64,000 nt of DNA from Akkermansiaceae bacterium (GTDB lineage Bacteria; Verrucomicrobiota; Verrucomicrobiia; Verrucomicrobiales; Akkermansiaceae): assembly GCA_024233135.1 (NCBI GenBank), contig JACKPZ010000011.1, positions 62,001 through 126,000 on the forward strand. Direction: 5' to 3'. How positions within the stretch are numbered: position 1 is the stretch's first letter; each line of letters opens with the position of its first letter. Of this stretch, positions 9,429 through 18,258 are shown piece after piece. Both the position numbers and the translations under genes were made by a program. The notes beneath the pieces are model-generated. The model was not told the DNA's origin and did not search any database. It worked only from the letters and a program-made list of their open reading frames with translations.

Positions 9429-10040
9429 ATGAAACCATCCGTTTGGCTGCTTTTGGGATTCGGAGCGATGGCCCACGCGGGCGATTTCGACAAGCTGCTG
9501 GAACGCGCCGAGTCGGGCGACCCGGGGGCGCAACTGGAGGCCGCGGAGAAATACGCCGCCGGCGATGGTGTGGCGAAGGACAGCGCCAAGGCCGTCGAAT
9601 GGCTGGAAGCCGCGGCCAACCAGGGGATCGCCGAAGCACAGACCAAACTCGGCGCGATGTACCTGGGCGGACGCGGGGTGCCGCGTGATGCGAAGACCGC
9701 CGCGAAATGGTACAAAATGGCGGCGGAGAAGGGCGACCCATCCGCGCGGATCCAGCTCGCCCGGATGTTTCTAGCCGGTGCCGGGGGCATGACCGATCCG
9801 GCGGAGGCATGGATGTGGGCGAAACTGGCTGCCGACAAAGGCGACCATGTCGCCCGCCGTGTGCTTGCCTCCCTCCAGCCGAAGATGAACGCCGTCACGC
9901 TCGCCGACGGCGAAGCGCGGGTGCGTGCCTTCGAGGCACGCGAGATGACGGAAACCACCGAGCCGGGTGTGCCCGCGGTGGCCCCGGCGGTTCCGGAAGT
10001 GGAACCGGTTCCCGAACCGACGGCGGAACCTCAGGACTGA
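9429..10040 (+). CDS. Secreted Sel1-like repeat protein
   Basis: This 203-residue protein begins with a signal peptide ending near AMAHA. It has about four Sel1-like (SLR) units of roughly 36 residues, recognisable from AEKYAAGDGVAKDSAKAVEW, KLGAMYLGGRGVPRDAKTA and the third unit ARMFLAGAGGMTDPAEAW. It ends in a Pro/Glu-rich low-complexity tail. SLR proteins are usually protein-interaction scaffolds, and no specific partner is evident. Its 3' end overlaps the 3' end of the convergent gene at 10031-13531 by 10 bases. No function beyond scaffolding can be supported. Confidence 0.85.
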   Translation: MKPSVWLLLGFGAMAHAGDFDKLLERAESGDPGAQLEAAEKYAAGDGVAKDSAKAVEWLEAAANQGIAEAQTKLGAMYLGGRGVPRDAKTAAKWYKMAAEKGDPSARIQLARMFLAGAGGMTDPAEAWMWAKLAADKGDHVARRVLASLQPKMNAVTLADGEARVRAFEAREMTETTEPGVPAVAPAVPEVEPVPEPTAEPQD

Positions 10041-13000
10041 ATCTTGAGCTTGCGGAACGTGGCCTTGCCGGTCCGCGTGCCACCGCCGCTCACCCACATG
10101 CCGATGCGGCAGTTCCGGCCGAGCTTGACCTTGTGGCTGCCGACTTTCCTCCACCTTCGGCCGTTGTCACTGGTGTAGGCGTTGATTCGATCTCCGGTGC
10201 GCTTGAGGCGCAGCCAGACGGACTTCTGTGGTTTCCCGCCGGATGTTTTCTGCGCGGTCGCGCCGCCGGCTGTCGACCGGCGGGCGATGCGCAGCGAACC
10301 ATTGGCGTTGGTACCAACAAATACATAGGGCGAATCCGCACGTTCGTTCCCGCGGATCATCACACCGGCCCGTGCCAGGCTGCCGGCACCGCGGACATCG
10401 CCGAGCCGCACGGTGATCGAGCCGTTGCCGCGGAGTTTCTTCGAAACGAAGTAGCCCTCGTCCTTCCGGCCCTTGAGTTCGCCGGTCCCGCTGATGGAGG
10501 TCGTGGACTTTGTTTTCTTCGCGACTCCCTCCGCGCCGCCGGGCGAGCCGGACTTCCACCCGGAGGGTAGTTTCTCTTGATCGACCGCGCGCAGCATGAT
10601 GCGCAGGGACGTCTCGGCAGCGGCTCCGTCGCCATTAATGGCCCGGACCTTGAAGGTCTGGCGCCCGCTCGCATCCGCAGGTGCCTTTCCATGCAAGGTG
10701 CCGCTCGGAGAAACCTTCAGCCATGCCGGACCCGAAACCTTGCGGAACACGACCTTGGCCGCGCTGCCCGTGGTTGCCAACTCGCTCTTCAACGATCCCC
10801 CGGTGTAGGCCCGGCCCGCCGTTGCCTGCTTCGCATCGATCGGCGAGTGGCGGAATCTCGGCGCCGCGATGTTCCCTTCGATGGTGAGTTCGACCGTCGC
10901 CGGCTTCGAATCGGTCAGCCCGTCGCTGGTGACATAGGTGAACGAATCGGTGCCGTTGAACCCGGCATCCGGCTGATAGACCAGGTCCGCACCCTCGCCC
11001 CGCAGGTCGCCGTGGCGCGGCTTGCGCGTGACCTTGTAAGAGAGCGGCTGCAGGTCGGGATCGCTTCCCGCGAGCTTGATTCCGACCGGCCCGCCGCCGC
11101 TGCCGCCGGCGGTCACGGCGAGCGCCTCCGGCGAGCGGTTTTCACCGGTGATTCCGAGGACGTTGAGTTCCGCCACATTGGCGTGGTCGTTGCCGTTGAT
11201 CTCGCTGAGCGCGCGCAACCGGACATAGCGGGCGGCGCGGGCGGTGAAAACGACCTCCTTTTCGAGCGCGTCCGCCGCGAAGGCGCCCGCGTCCGCGGAG
11301 AACCACGCTTTGCCGTTGCGGCTGGTCTGAAACTCGTAGTCCGCGATGTTGCCGATCGTGAGCGGATCCTGACGGGGCAGATATCGGAAACCATGGATGA
11401 TATGTTCTTCTCCGAGATCGATGACGATTTCGTGCGGAGGAGGCGTCGGGTCGTTCTTGAAACGAGTGTGCCAGAAGGTCCCGGTGTTGCCGTCGATGGC
11501 CCTCGCTCCGGCGTAGTTCGGAGTTTCCTCGGTATCGACGGACACAAGAATCCATCCCGAACGATCGAGAACGAAGTCGTCCTGGCTCGCGTCTTTGGGC
11601 GCGACCACGATCGTCACGGTGGCCGGCGCGGATTGCAGGGAGCCGTCGCTGGCGCGGAAGGTGAAGGAATCCGTGCCGGTGAAATCCGCGGCCGGCTCGT
11701 AGCGGACGGCGGGAGGAGTTCCGCGGAGCACGCCATGCGACGGCTGGGAAACGATCGTGAAGCTGAGCGGGGAAGACTCGACATCGCTGCCGGCGAGGGT
11801 GATCGACACCTCGGTTTCAGCTTTCGTCGTCACGGACTGTGACGAAGCGACCGGCGCGTCGTTCACCGCCGTGATGGCGATTGAAACCGCCGCTGTGTTC
11901 GAGTTCGCGCTCCCGTCGTTGGCTCGGTAGGTGAACGAGTCCGAGCCGTTCGCGTTCGCGTTGGGCGTGTATGTCAAGTTCGGCGCGCTTCCCGAAAGAG
12001 TTCCTTTCGACGGAGCTGCCAGAACCGAGTAGGTGAGCGCGGAACCTTCGACGTCGCTGGCCGACAACGTGATCGAAACCGGAGTGTCCTCGCTGGTCGT
12101 GACCGATTTTGACGAAGCGACCGGCGCGTCGTTCACCGCCGTGATGGCGATCGAAACCGTCGCCGTGTTCGAGTTCGCGCTCCCGTCACTGGCTCGGTAG
12201 GTGAACGAGTCCGAGCCGTTTGCGTTCGCGTTGGGCGTGTATGTCAAGTTCGGCGCGCTTCCCGAAAGAGTTCCCTTCGACGGAGCTGCCAGAACCGAAT
12301 AAGTGAGCGCGGAACCTTCGACGTCGCTGGCCGACAACGTGATCGAAACCGGAGTATCCTCGCTGGTCGTGACCGATTTCGACGAAGCGACCGGCGCGTC
12401 GTTCACCGCCGAGATGGCGATCGAAACCGTCGCCGTGTTCGAGTTCGCGCTCCCGTCGTTGGCCCGGTAGGTGAACGAGTCGGAGCCGTTCGCGTTCGCG
12501 TTGGGCGTGTATGTCAGGTTCGGCGCGCTTCCCGAAAGAGTTCCTTTCGACGGCGGAGTGACGATTTCATAGGCCAGCGCATCATCATCCGCATCCGTCG
12601 CCTCAAGAATGCAGCCCACCGCCTGGTCCTCTGCGGTCGTGAGCGATCGCGCGATCGCGACCGGTGGATTGTTTGCCGGAGGAGTCACGATTTCCCCTCC
12701 GAGGATCAGGTTGAGTTCCGGGACGCTCGTGTAGGGCCGGCCTGCGACTTCGGTAAGAGCCCGGAGACGGAAGAAACGAACGGCACGCGCCGGGAACAGG
12801 ACTTCCTTCTCCCCGGCGCTGTTGGCGAAGGTGCCGCTGGCCGCGACACTCCATGTGGCCCCATCGATGCTGGTGAGAAACTCGTAGCCGGCGATGTTTC
12901 CGACGGTGTAATCCGCCGGCCGCGGCAGGTAGCGGAAACCGCGGATCGTTGCCGTCGCGCCGATGTCCACCTCGATCCAGTGGGGCGGCGGGATCGCAGC

Positions 13001-13531
13001 GGGTGTCCACGCGCTGTGCCACATGGTTTCCGCGTCACCGTCGAACGCGTTTTCCGGCGCCATGTCGACCGACGTCTCCTCGCTGCTCGCGGCGACGACG
13101 TTCCATCCCGCGCGGGGCATCAGATCCGCTGGTTCCAATGGAGCGGCGGGCGTGCTGTAGGAGACCTCGACCGAGGCCTCGCTCAACATGCCCGAGGTGT
13201 TGACCGCCTTGAGAGCGAAATAATAGGTCGTGCCGTCGGAGAGATCCTCGATCGTCGCGGTCGTCTCGCCGCCGGTCTCGATCGTCTGGCCATAATCGCC
13301 AGAGGACGTCCCGTAGAGCAAACGGTAGCCCGCGATATCCGTCTCGGGATTGGCCGGCCAATTGACCCGCACGGCGGCCCCTTGTGCGGTGACAAGGCCG
13401 GCGAGGGACGCGAGGGTGGAAACGAAGGGAAAGCAGATTCCAGAAAAATACCGGATGGTAGGAATCCTGAGGGTCCCGAGACGGGCGCGGATGGACGCAA
13501 GCCCGCTCGGACCCGAGCGGCTGGTGAACAT
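10031..13531 (-). CDS. Large secreted multidomain adhesin-like protein (FN3, discoidin, tandem Ig-like repeats)
   Basis: The ATG at 13531 is chosen; the frame stays open upstream to 13660 but a signal-like hydrophobic segment (ICFPFVSTLASLAGLVTA) follows this ATG. The order of domains in the 1166 residues is: a fibronectin type III domain, an F5/8 type C (discoidin) carbohydrate-binding-like domain, four cadherin/Big_9-type Ig-like repeats (PVAxSxSVTTxEDxxVxIxL, then NGSDSFTYRAxDG), a second discoidin domain, another Ig-like unit, a putative-Ig segment and a C-terminal concanavalin-like domain (MWVSGGGTRTGKATFRKL). It is probably cell-surface or secreted and binds polysaccharide. No enzymatic domain is evident. 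Confidence 0.85.
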   Translation of the reverse strand: MFTSRSGPSGLASIRARLGTLRIPTIRYFSGICFPFVSTLASLAGLVTAQGAAVRVNWPANPETDIAGYRLLYGTSSGDYGQTIETGGETTATIEDLSDGTTYYFALKAVNTSGMLSEASVEVSYSTPAAPLEPADLMPRAGWNVVAASSEETSVDMAPENAFDGDAETMWHSAWTPAAIPPPHWIEVDIGATATIRGFRYLPRPADYTVGNIAGYEFLTSIDGATWSVAASGTFANSAGEKEVLFPARAVRFFRLRALTEVAGRPYTSVPELNLILGGEIVTPPANNPPVAIARSLTTAEDQAVGCILEATDADDDALAYEIVTPPSKGTLSGSAPNLTYTPNANANGSDSFTYRANDGSANSNTATVSIAISAVNDAPVASSKSVTTSEDTPVSITLSASDVEGSALTYSVLAAPSKGTLSGSAPNLTYTPNANANGSDSFTYRASDGSANSNTATVSIAITAVNDAPVASSKSVTTSEDTPVSITLSASDVEGSALTYSVLAAPSKGTLSGSAPNLTYTPNANANGSDSFTYRANDGSANSNTAAVSIAITAVNDAPVASSQSVTTKAETEVSITLAGSDVESSPLSFTIVSQPSHGVLRGTPPAVRYEPAADFTGTDSFTFRASDGSLQSAPATVTIVVAPKDASQDDFVLDRSGWILVSVDTEETPNYAGARAIDGNTGTFWHTRFKNDPTPPPHEIVIDLGEEHIIHGFRYLPRQDPLTIGNIADYEFQTSRNGKAWFSADAGAFAADALEKEVVFTARAARYVRLRALSEINGNDHANVAELNVLGITGENRSPEALAVTAGGSGGGPVGIKLAGSDPDLQPLSYKVTRKPRHGDLRGEGADLVYQPDAGFNGTDSFTYVTSDGLTDSKPATVELTIEGNIAAPRFRHSPIDAKQATAGRAYTGGSLKSELATTGSAAKVVFRKVSGPAWLKVSPSGTLHGKAPADASGRQTFKVRAINGDGAAAETSLRIMLRAVDQEKLPSGWKSGSPGGAEGVAKKTKSTTSISGTGELKGRKDEGYFVSKKLRGNGSITVRLGDVRGAGSLARAGVMIRGNERADSPYVFVGTNANGSLRIARRSTAGGATAQKTSGGKPQKSVWLRLKRTGDRINAYTSDNGRRWRKVGSHKVKLGRNCRIGMWVSGGGTRTGKATFRKLKIQS
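11841..12560 (-). repeat. Tandem 270-bp coding repeats
   Basis: Within the adhesin-like gene a 270-bp (90-codon) unit recurs with its phase marked by the string GACGAAGCGACCGGCGCGTC at 11841, 12111 and 12381. The first two units are nearly identical and the third diverges after about 180 bp. The near-identity at the DNA level, with only a few substitutions, indicates recent duplication or gene conversion of one Ig-like domain. It also makes this stretch prone to copy-number change and misassembly. Confidence 0.9.
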
Positions 13532-14050
13532 GTGGTTGGCTGGTTGTAAGGGTGCTCCGCAGAGCCATTCCCCCGCCGGGATCCGGAAACGGGACGGGTT
13601 TCCGGGGACGGACCGCCAGAACCGGGAAACGGCATGGGCCGGTGGGTGAAACCGGACCATGCCGCTTCGGGACAGTTCCGGGTTCTGGCGGAGTTTGCCT
13701 GAAAGGGACTCAGGCTTGGCTGGAATGAATCAGACGGTTGGTGGGTCGATCAAGGGATCGGGGTGTGGGACAGCAGCAGGGTGTGGGTATGCAGAAGTGA
13801 AACTTTTTGGCGAATCGGGTGATCTCGCTGCTTAACTGTTTTGGTTTTATGAAATTTCATTCATCCGGACAAGAAATTATTTTGAAATTTTTTGAACATA
13901 GCCGACGGTGGTTTGTCGGAGGGGTTGAAGGAATCGGCCCCGCCGGCAGGAAGAAGGGTCCGGAGAACCGGGGACGACAGGGTTTTCCGGGCCGCCAGGA
14001 AAAGGCGGCGGGATCCACCGGTTGGCTGGCCGGACCCGCCGCCGGGTCCT
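13532..14050. other. Intergenic region with AT-rich promoter-like patch
   Basis: These 519 bp hold no convincing gene. Positions about 13840-13905 are strikingly AT-rich for this genome (runs such as GAAATTATTTTGAAATTTTT) and probably contain the promoter of the leftward adhesin-like gene. The right part carries the terminator of the MFS gene, described separately. Confidence 0.6.
13999..14043 (-). terminator. Intrinsic terminator of the MFS gene
   Basis: On the minus strand, 8 bp after the stop of the MFS gene, a stem is formed by GGCGGCGGG (14043-14035) and CCCGCCGCC (14012-14004), extended by TCC/GGA. It is followed by TTTT. This is a textbook rho-independent terminator reading leftwards. 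Confidence 0.75.
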
Positions 14051-15346
14051 TCAAGATTGGGGGTCGGCGGGGATCGGAATGATGCGTTTCCTCACGAGCA
14101 GGCCGATGGAGAAGCAAACCGCGCTGCCCAGAAGGACGGCCCCCGGCGCTCCGAGCAGGCGGGCGAGGGCGCCGGTGAGCAGGCTGCCAACCGAGCCGAG
14201 ACCGAGGAAACAAAGCGAGTAGAAGCCCATGATGCGGCCGCGCAGTTCGTCCGGAGAACGGAGCTGGGTGGCCGTATTGGCGGTGGCGAGGAAAAGGATC
14301 ATGAAAAAGCCGGCGCAGAGCAGGAGCGCGCACGACAGCCAGAAGATCCGCGACAGGGCGAAGGCGGAGAGAAACACACAGCAGCCGAAGAGTCCGGTGT
14401 AGAGGATCGACCGCCGTTCGAAGCGTTTGCCAACCGACGCGAGCGTGACGCCGCCGACCAAGGCGCCCCCGCCGTTGAAGGACATGAGGATCCCGAAGGC
14501 CTTGGCATCTCCGTGCAGGATGTCTTTCGCGAAAACCGGCATCAGGACGGCGAAGCTGACGCCGAACAGGCTGAAGGTCGAAACGAGGATCATGATCGCC
14601 CGCAGCGGACCGTTTCCCGCGATGTATCGGAACGCCTCGCGCACCGCCTCTCCGAAAGGCGGATGATCGCGCCGGGCTTCATGTTTCGGCAGCCGGAGCA
14701 GGCCGTAGCCGATGATCACGGCGATGTAGGAGATCCCGTTGAGCAGGAAACATCCCGCCATTCCGACGACTCCGATCAACACCCCGGCGACGGCGGGACC
14801 GACCACGCGCGCCAGATTGAACATCGAGGAGTTGAGAGCGATGCCATTGATGAGGTCCTCGCGGCCCACCAGCTCGACGACGAATGACTGGCGGGCCGGA
14901 ACATCGAAGGCATTGACGACACCCAGCAGGAAACCGATCGCGGCGACGTGCCAGACCTCGATCCACCCGAAGTGGACCAGAGCGGCGAGCACCAGTGCCA
15001 ACAACATCGAGGCGCACTGGGTGGAAAGGAGGATGGCACGTTTCGAATGGCGATCCGCAACGATGCCGCCGGCGAGCGCGATCAAGGCGAAGGGCAGCAT
15101 GTGGGCGAAGCGGATGAAACCCAGCGCGACCGACGAACCGCTGAGCTGATAGACCAGCCAGCCTTCCGCGGTCGTTTGCAGCCAGGTGCCGACCAGCGAA
15201 ACCACCTGTCCGGAAAAGAAGATGCGATAGTTCCGATGGCGGAAGGCGGAGAAGGTGTCGAACCATGCGATGCCGCCCACCGGTTGCCGCCGGATGTCAC
15301 CGGCCTCGGCGTTGGGGATGTCGGCGCTACGCGGCTCTTCGGACAT
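14051..15346 (-). CDS. MFS transporter (EntS/MFS_3-like exporter)
   Basis: The ATG at 15346 is used; an upstream in-frame TTG at 15385 is less likely. This 431-residue integral membrane protein has about 11-12 hydrophobic segments starting after AFRHRNYRIFFSGQ. The loop motif ADRHSKRAILL lies between segments 2 and 3. The pattern FRHRNYRxFFxGQxxSxxGTW is typical of the MFS_3 (enterobactin-exporter EntS-like) family, which exports small molecules. It follows a small secreted-protein gene on the same strand by 57 bp and ends in a strong terminator. The substrate is unknown. Confidence 0.85.
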   Translation of the reverse strand: MSEEPRSADIPNAEAGDIRRQPVGGIAWFDTFSAFRHRNYRIFFSGQVVSLVGTWLQTTAEGWLVYQLSGSSVALGFIRFAHMLPFALIALAGGIVADRHSKRAILLSTQCASMLLALVLAALVHFGWIEVWHVAAIGFLLGVVNAFDVPARQSFVVELVGREDLINGIALNSSMFNLARVVGPAVAGVLIGVVGMAGCFLLNGISYIAVIIGYGLLRLPKHEARRDHPPFGEAVREAFRYIAGNGPLRAIMILVSTFSLFGVSFAVLMPVFAKDILHGDAKAFGILMSFNGGGALVGGVTLASVGKRFERRSILYTGLFGCCVFLSAFALSRIFWLSCALLLCAGFFMILFLATANTATQLRSPDELRGRIMGFYSLCFLGLGSVGSLLTGALARLLGAPGAVLLGSAVCFSIGLLVRKRIIPIPADPQS

Positions 15347-15403
15347 GGACGCGTCATCGTCCCGCGGAACAAGCCGCCCGTCCAATCCGTTCTCGGCGCG
15401 GGT

Positions 15404-15787
15404 CTATCGGATGACCACCTCGCCCTCGGTCTCGCTCCAGATCCAGACAACGTCGCCACCACGCTCCTCGCGGGTTTCCCACAGGAACCAGCCGTAGCGA
15501 TCGGACCAATGGAACTCGCGGCACACGACGCGCCGCACCCGCGAGCCGCCTTCCGGCTGCGGCTCGACGGTGGTGACACGCCGCACATGGGAGCAATCGA
15601 AGGGACCCATCCGCGTGGATCCCTCGAGGATCATCGCGACGTTCGCCTCGCGGACGCTGCCGCGCGATTTCAGCTTGAGGAGCTGGGTGACGATCTTCTC
15701 GTCGAGCTCGTGGGTGGGTGGGCCGGCGAGGGCGGAGACGGCGCCGAACAGGAGCGCCATGACGGGCAGGAGGAACATCTTGGCCAT
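15404..15787 (-). CDS. Small secreted protein of unknown function
   Basis: This encodes 127 residues with a clear signal peptide (MAKMFLLPVMALLFGAVSALA) and a mature part of about 105 residues. The mature part includes two cysteines (FDCSHV and VVCREF) that could form a disulfide, and a Trp-rich C-terminal part (WFLWETREERGGDVVWIW). I recognise no family. It lies 57 bp upstream of the MFS gene on the same strand and could share its promoter. It is divergent from 15883 with about 95 bp between. Confidence 0.65.
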   Translation of the reverse strand: MAKMFLLPVMALLFGAVSALAGPPTHELDEKIVTQLLKLKSRGSVREANVAMILEGSTRMGPFDCSHVRRVTTVEPQPEGGSRVRRVVCREFHWSDRYGWFLWETREERGGDVVWIWSETEGEVVIR

Positions 15788-15882
15788 AGGCGTGAAACGC
15801 CGCGGCCGCGGTTTCTATTCGGTTCTTTTCGAGCCGTTTCCATCGCTTGCACGGTCGGCAAACCCACCTACATTCGTCCCCG

Positions 15883-16515
15883 ATGAGCAAGCGGCGGATG
15901 GTGATGCGGGCCCTCGGGGTGCTGGTTCTCGTGTGGCTGTCCGTCTGGGGCGTCCGAACGTTCGCCGCATCGCGAAAGGTGACCGCCGAGCGGCTGCAGG
16001 AACGCATTGAAACCGCGGGTTTCGCCGACTGGTCGGGCAGGGCGACTCCACCGGACGCCGGCGTCGCGAGAAAACGCGAACGCGAGCTGCGGGAGATCGC
16101 CGAGATGGTGAACCGGCTCGATTTCAACGAACGCGAGAGAAACCGGCAGAACCGCGGCGGCGAGCAATTCTTCCGCCGCCTCAGCCAGCCGGAAAAGGAA
16201 CTCTTCATCCGCCTGACCGTCGAGGAATCGATGAACCGTTTCATGGAGGCCCTCGACGCGATGCCGCCGGAACAACGCCGCAAGTTCGTCGAGCAAGGCC
16301 TCAAGGAAGTCACCGACGGGCGCACCGAGGAGGAAATGCGCCGCGCCGAGGAACTTGGTCCCGACCTGCTCCAGGAGATCAGCTCGCAGGGCATGCGCGC
16401 GTATTTCGAGAAGTCCAGCTCGCAGACGAAACTCGACCTCGCCCCGCTAATGGAGGCGATCAACGAAACCATGCAAGGTCTCCGCGGCAACGAATTCGGT
16501 CCCCGCAGGCAGTGA
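15883..16515 (+). CDS. Membrane-anchored hypothetical protein
   Basis: The ATG at 15883 opens 210 residues: a basic N-terminus, one hydrophobic segment (residues about 8-28, ALGVLVLVWLSVWGVRTFAA) and a long charged, largely alpha-helical remainder rich in Arg and Glu. The motif MPPEQRRKFVEQGLKEVTDG is seen in many uncharacterised Verrucomicrobial proteins. It is probably an inner-membrane protein with a periplasmic helical domain. Its stop overlaps the start of the pseudopilin gene by one base (TGATG), so the two are likely coupled and may work together in an envelope assembly. No known function. Confidence 0.75.
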   Translation: MSKRRMVMRALGVLVLVWLSVWGVRTFAASRKVTAERLQERIETAGFADWSGRATPPDAGVARKRERELREIAEMVNRLDFNERERNRQNRGGEQFFRRLSQPEKELFIRLTVEESMNRFMEALDAMPPEQRRKFVEQGLKEVTDGRTEEEMRRAEELGPDLLQEISSQGMRAYFEKSSSQTKLDLAPLMEAINETMQGLRGNEFGPRRQ

Positions 16516-17024
16516 TGAAGGCGCGCGGTTTCACCCTTACGGAAATCCTGGTGGCGCTGGCCATCGTCGCCACGCTCGCCGGGATCGCGGTGCCCGTGAC
16601 GCGTTCGTTGGTCGGCCGCTCGCGCGAGGCGGCCTGCCTCAACCAACTCCGTGGCCTCGGCGTGGGCCTCGAAGGCTACCTCCAGGAGCATCAACAAAAG
16701 CTGCCGGAGCTCGAAGCCGGCCGTGAAACGAAATCGTCCTACGCGCCGGTGCTCGAAACCGTGCTGCTTCCGTACGTCGGCGGTCCCGGAAGTTTCCAGT
16801 GCCCGCAAGACCGCGAACTCTTCGAGAAATCCGGCTCCAGCTATCTCTGGAACTCGACCCAGAGCGGACTCCACTTCGCCAGCCTTTCGTTCTTCGGCAA
16901 CACCGACCGTCCGGACAAGATCCCGCTGATCACCGACAAGGAGGCATGGCACCCGTCCGGGACGAATTTCCTCTACGCCGACCAATCCAGCTCCACCAAA
17001 GTCCGCTTCGCCGCGGCGAATTGA
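16515..17024 (+). CDS. Type II secretion-type pseudopilin (prepilin N-terminal methylation motif)
   Basis: The 169-residue protein starts at the ATG overlapping the upstream stop. It has the class III prepilin signature: a short basic leader ending in G, then FTLTEILVALAIVATLAGIA with Glu at +5 of the mature protein. Cleavage by prepilin peptidase after RG is predicted. The globular part has the layout of the short pseudopilins expanded in Planctomycetes and Verrucomicrobia (C-N-x-L-R region, then a Cys-Pro pair and GTNFLYADQSSS near the end). It could assemble in a T2SS- or type IV pilus-like machine, but no other such gene is adjacent. It is 4 bp upstream of the ABC ATPase. Confidence 0.85.
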   Translation: MKARGFTLTEILVALAIVATLAGIAVPVTRSLVGRSREAACLNQLRGLGVGLEGYLQEHQQKLPELEAGRETKSSYAPVLETVLLPYVGGPGSFQCPQDRELFEKSGSSYLWNSTQSGLHFASLSFFGNTDRPDKIPLITDKEAWHPSGTNFLYADQSSSTKVRFAAAN

Positions 17025-17028
17025 AGCC

Positions 17029-17922
17029 ATGCTCGCGATCTCGGGACTCACCAAGGCCTTCGGCGGCAAGCCCGCCCTCCACGATGTTTCGTTCGAGGTG
17101 CGCAAGGCCGAGATCTTCGGACTGCTCGGCCACAACGGCGCGGGCAAAAGCACCACGCTCGGCATCATCCTCGGCATGGTCATGCCGGACGCGGGCGAGG
17201 TGCGCATCGACGGCGTCTCCGTGCAGACGGATCGCGCGAAAGCTTTGCGCAAGGTGGGCGCCATCTTCGAAACACCCTCGTTCTACGAATACCTCAGCGG
17301 CTGGGAAAACCTGCGCATCCTGATGAGCTACTCAGGCGGCTTCGATGAAGACGCCGCCCGCGAGGCCGTCGAACGTGTCGATCTCACCAAGCGCATCCGC
17401 TCGAAAGTCCGCACCTACAGCCACGGAATGCGCCAGCGGCTCGCACTCGCCCAGGCGCTGCTGCCGGAGCCCGACGTGCTGCTGCTCGACGAACCGACCG
17501 ACGGCCTCGACCCCGAGGGCATCAAGTGGTTCCGGGATTTCATCCTCCGCCTTCGCGAGGAACGCGGGATGACCGTGCTCTTCAACTCCCACCTGCTCCC
17601 CGAGGTCGAATTGATGTGCGACCGCGTCGCCATCCTTCGCGAAGGAAAGCACATCTTCGAAGGAAGCGTCGGCGGCCTGCATGACGACGACCTGTTTTTC
17701 GACGCCGAACTCGATCCATGGGGCACCGCCTGCGGTCTCATCCATGCCCATGGCGGCGACGCCCCGAGTCCCGGGCGGATCCGCCTGCCGCAGGGTTCCG
17801 ATCCGGCGGTCCTCGTCGAAGCCCTGGTCCGCGCCGGCGTGCGCGTGCGATCGCTCGCACCCGTGAGACGCTCGCTTGAAGACCTCTACATGGAACTTCG
17901 CAACGGCCGGCCGCTTTCCTGA
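17029..17922 (+). CDS. ABC transporter ATP-binding protein
   Basis: This 297-residue protein is an ABC-2-type exporter ATPase (DrrA/CcmA-like). Walker A is GHNGAGKST (34-42), the signature region is SHGMRQR (131-137) and Walker B is DVLLLDEP (149-156), followed by the D-loop and an H-loop His in FNSHLLPEVE. The C-terminal 80 residues are a variable regulatory extension. Its membrane partner is most likely the frameshifted permease gene at 18839, downstream on the same strand but separated by a YbaK-type gene. Cargo is not predictable. Confidence 0.92.
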   Translation: MLAISGLTKAFGGKPALHDVSFEVRKAEIFGLLGHNGAGKSTTLGIILGMVMPDAGEVRIDGVSVQTDRAKALRKVGAIFETPSFYEYLSGWENLRILMSYSGGFDEDAAREAVERVDLTKRIRSKVRTYSHGMRQRLALAQALLPEPDVLLLDEPTDGLDPEGIKWFRDFILRLREERGMTVLFNSHLLPEVELMCDRVAILREGKHIFEGSVGGLHDDDLFFDAELDPWGTACGLIHAHGGDAPSPGRIRLPQGSDPAVLVEALVRAGVRVRSLAPVRRSLEDLYMELRNGRPLS

Positions 17923-18258
17923 GCCCGCGCCGTGAAAAACCGTTTGCAATTTCCGGCGGCGATGCGTGGTTGTTCCAGAGCCGGACGAGCTCAGGTCGGA
18001 ATCCCGAAAGGGAGGAAATCGCAGGTCCCTGGTGGACAAGCGGCAGCCTGGGGAAATCGCCCGGCTCGCTTTTTGTAGACGTCGGTTGAATTGTCGCGGA
18101 AGCACGCGTAACGATCCATGGGCCATTTGGCATGGCCGCAGATTTCCGGCCGGTGACCACCGGCCAACCCATGGTCTCCCCCCGTCGCGGCGCGCGATCA
18201 CGCGCTGGTTTTCCATCCGTCGGCCGCCCGGCCGGCGAATTGAAAGTGAGGAATCCCG
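17923..18258. other. Intergenic region between ABC ATPase and deacylase genes
   Basis: These 336 bp contain no plausible gene. The left half holds a folded element ending in a T-run (separate entry). The right half, about 18115-18245, has short inverted repeats such as GCCGGTGACCACCGGC and probably includes the promoter of the deacylase gene. Confidence 0.55.
17978..18075 (+). ncRNA. Candidate structured RNA or attenuator with intrinsic terminator
   Basis: A 7-bp outer helix, GAGCCGG (17978-17984) with CCGGCTC (18061-18067), encloses internal hairpins including TCCCGAAAGGGA (GAAA tetraloop) and GTCC-loop-GGAC. A competing terminal hairpin, AGCC(T)GGG with CCCGGCT, is followed by GCTTTTT. Competition between an outer helix and a terminator hairpin is the usual design of an attenuator or riboswitch. 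It could also be a small RNA or just the terminator of the ABC gene. I could not match it to a known class. Confidence 0.35.

Noticed and set aside
10577..11842. 421-codon plus-strand open frame opposite the adhesin-like gene
   Set aside because: Antisense to discoidin and Ig-like domains that are unmistakable on the minus strand.
11841..12560. CRISPR-like array
   Set aside because: The repeats are 270 bp, contiguous and in frame within a protein gene, with no spacers.
17978..18075. 4.5S/SRP RNA or a known riboswitch class
   Set aside because: The SRP apical motif (GGUCAGG, GNRA tetraloop, GAAGCAGCC) is not reproduced, and core motifs of cobalamin, TPP, SAM-I and c-di-GMP classes are absent.
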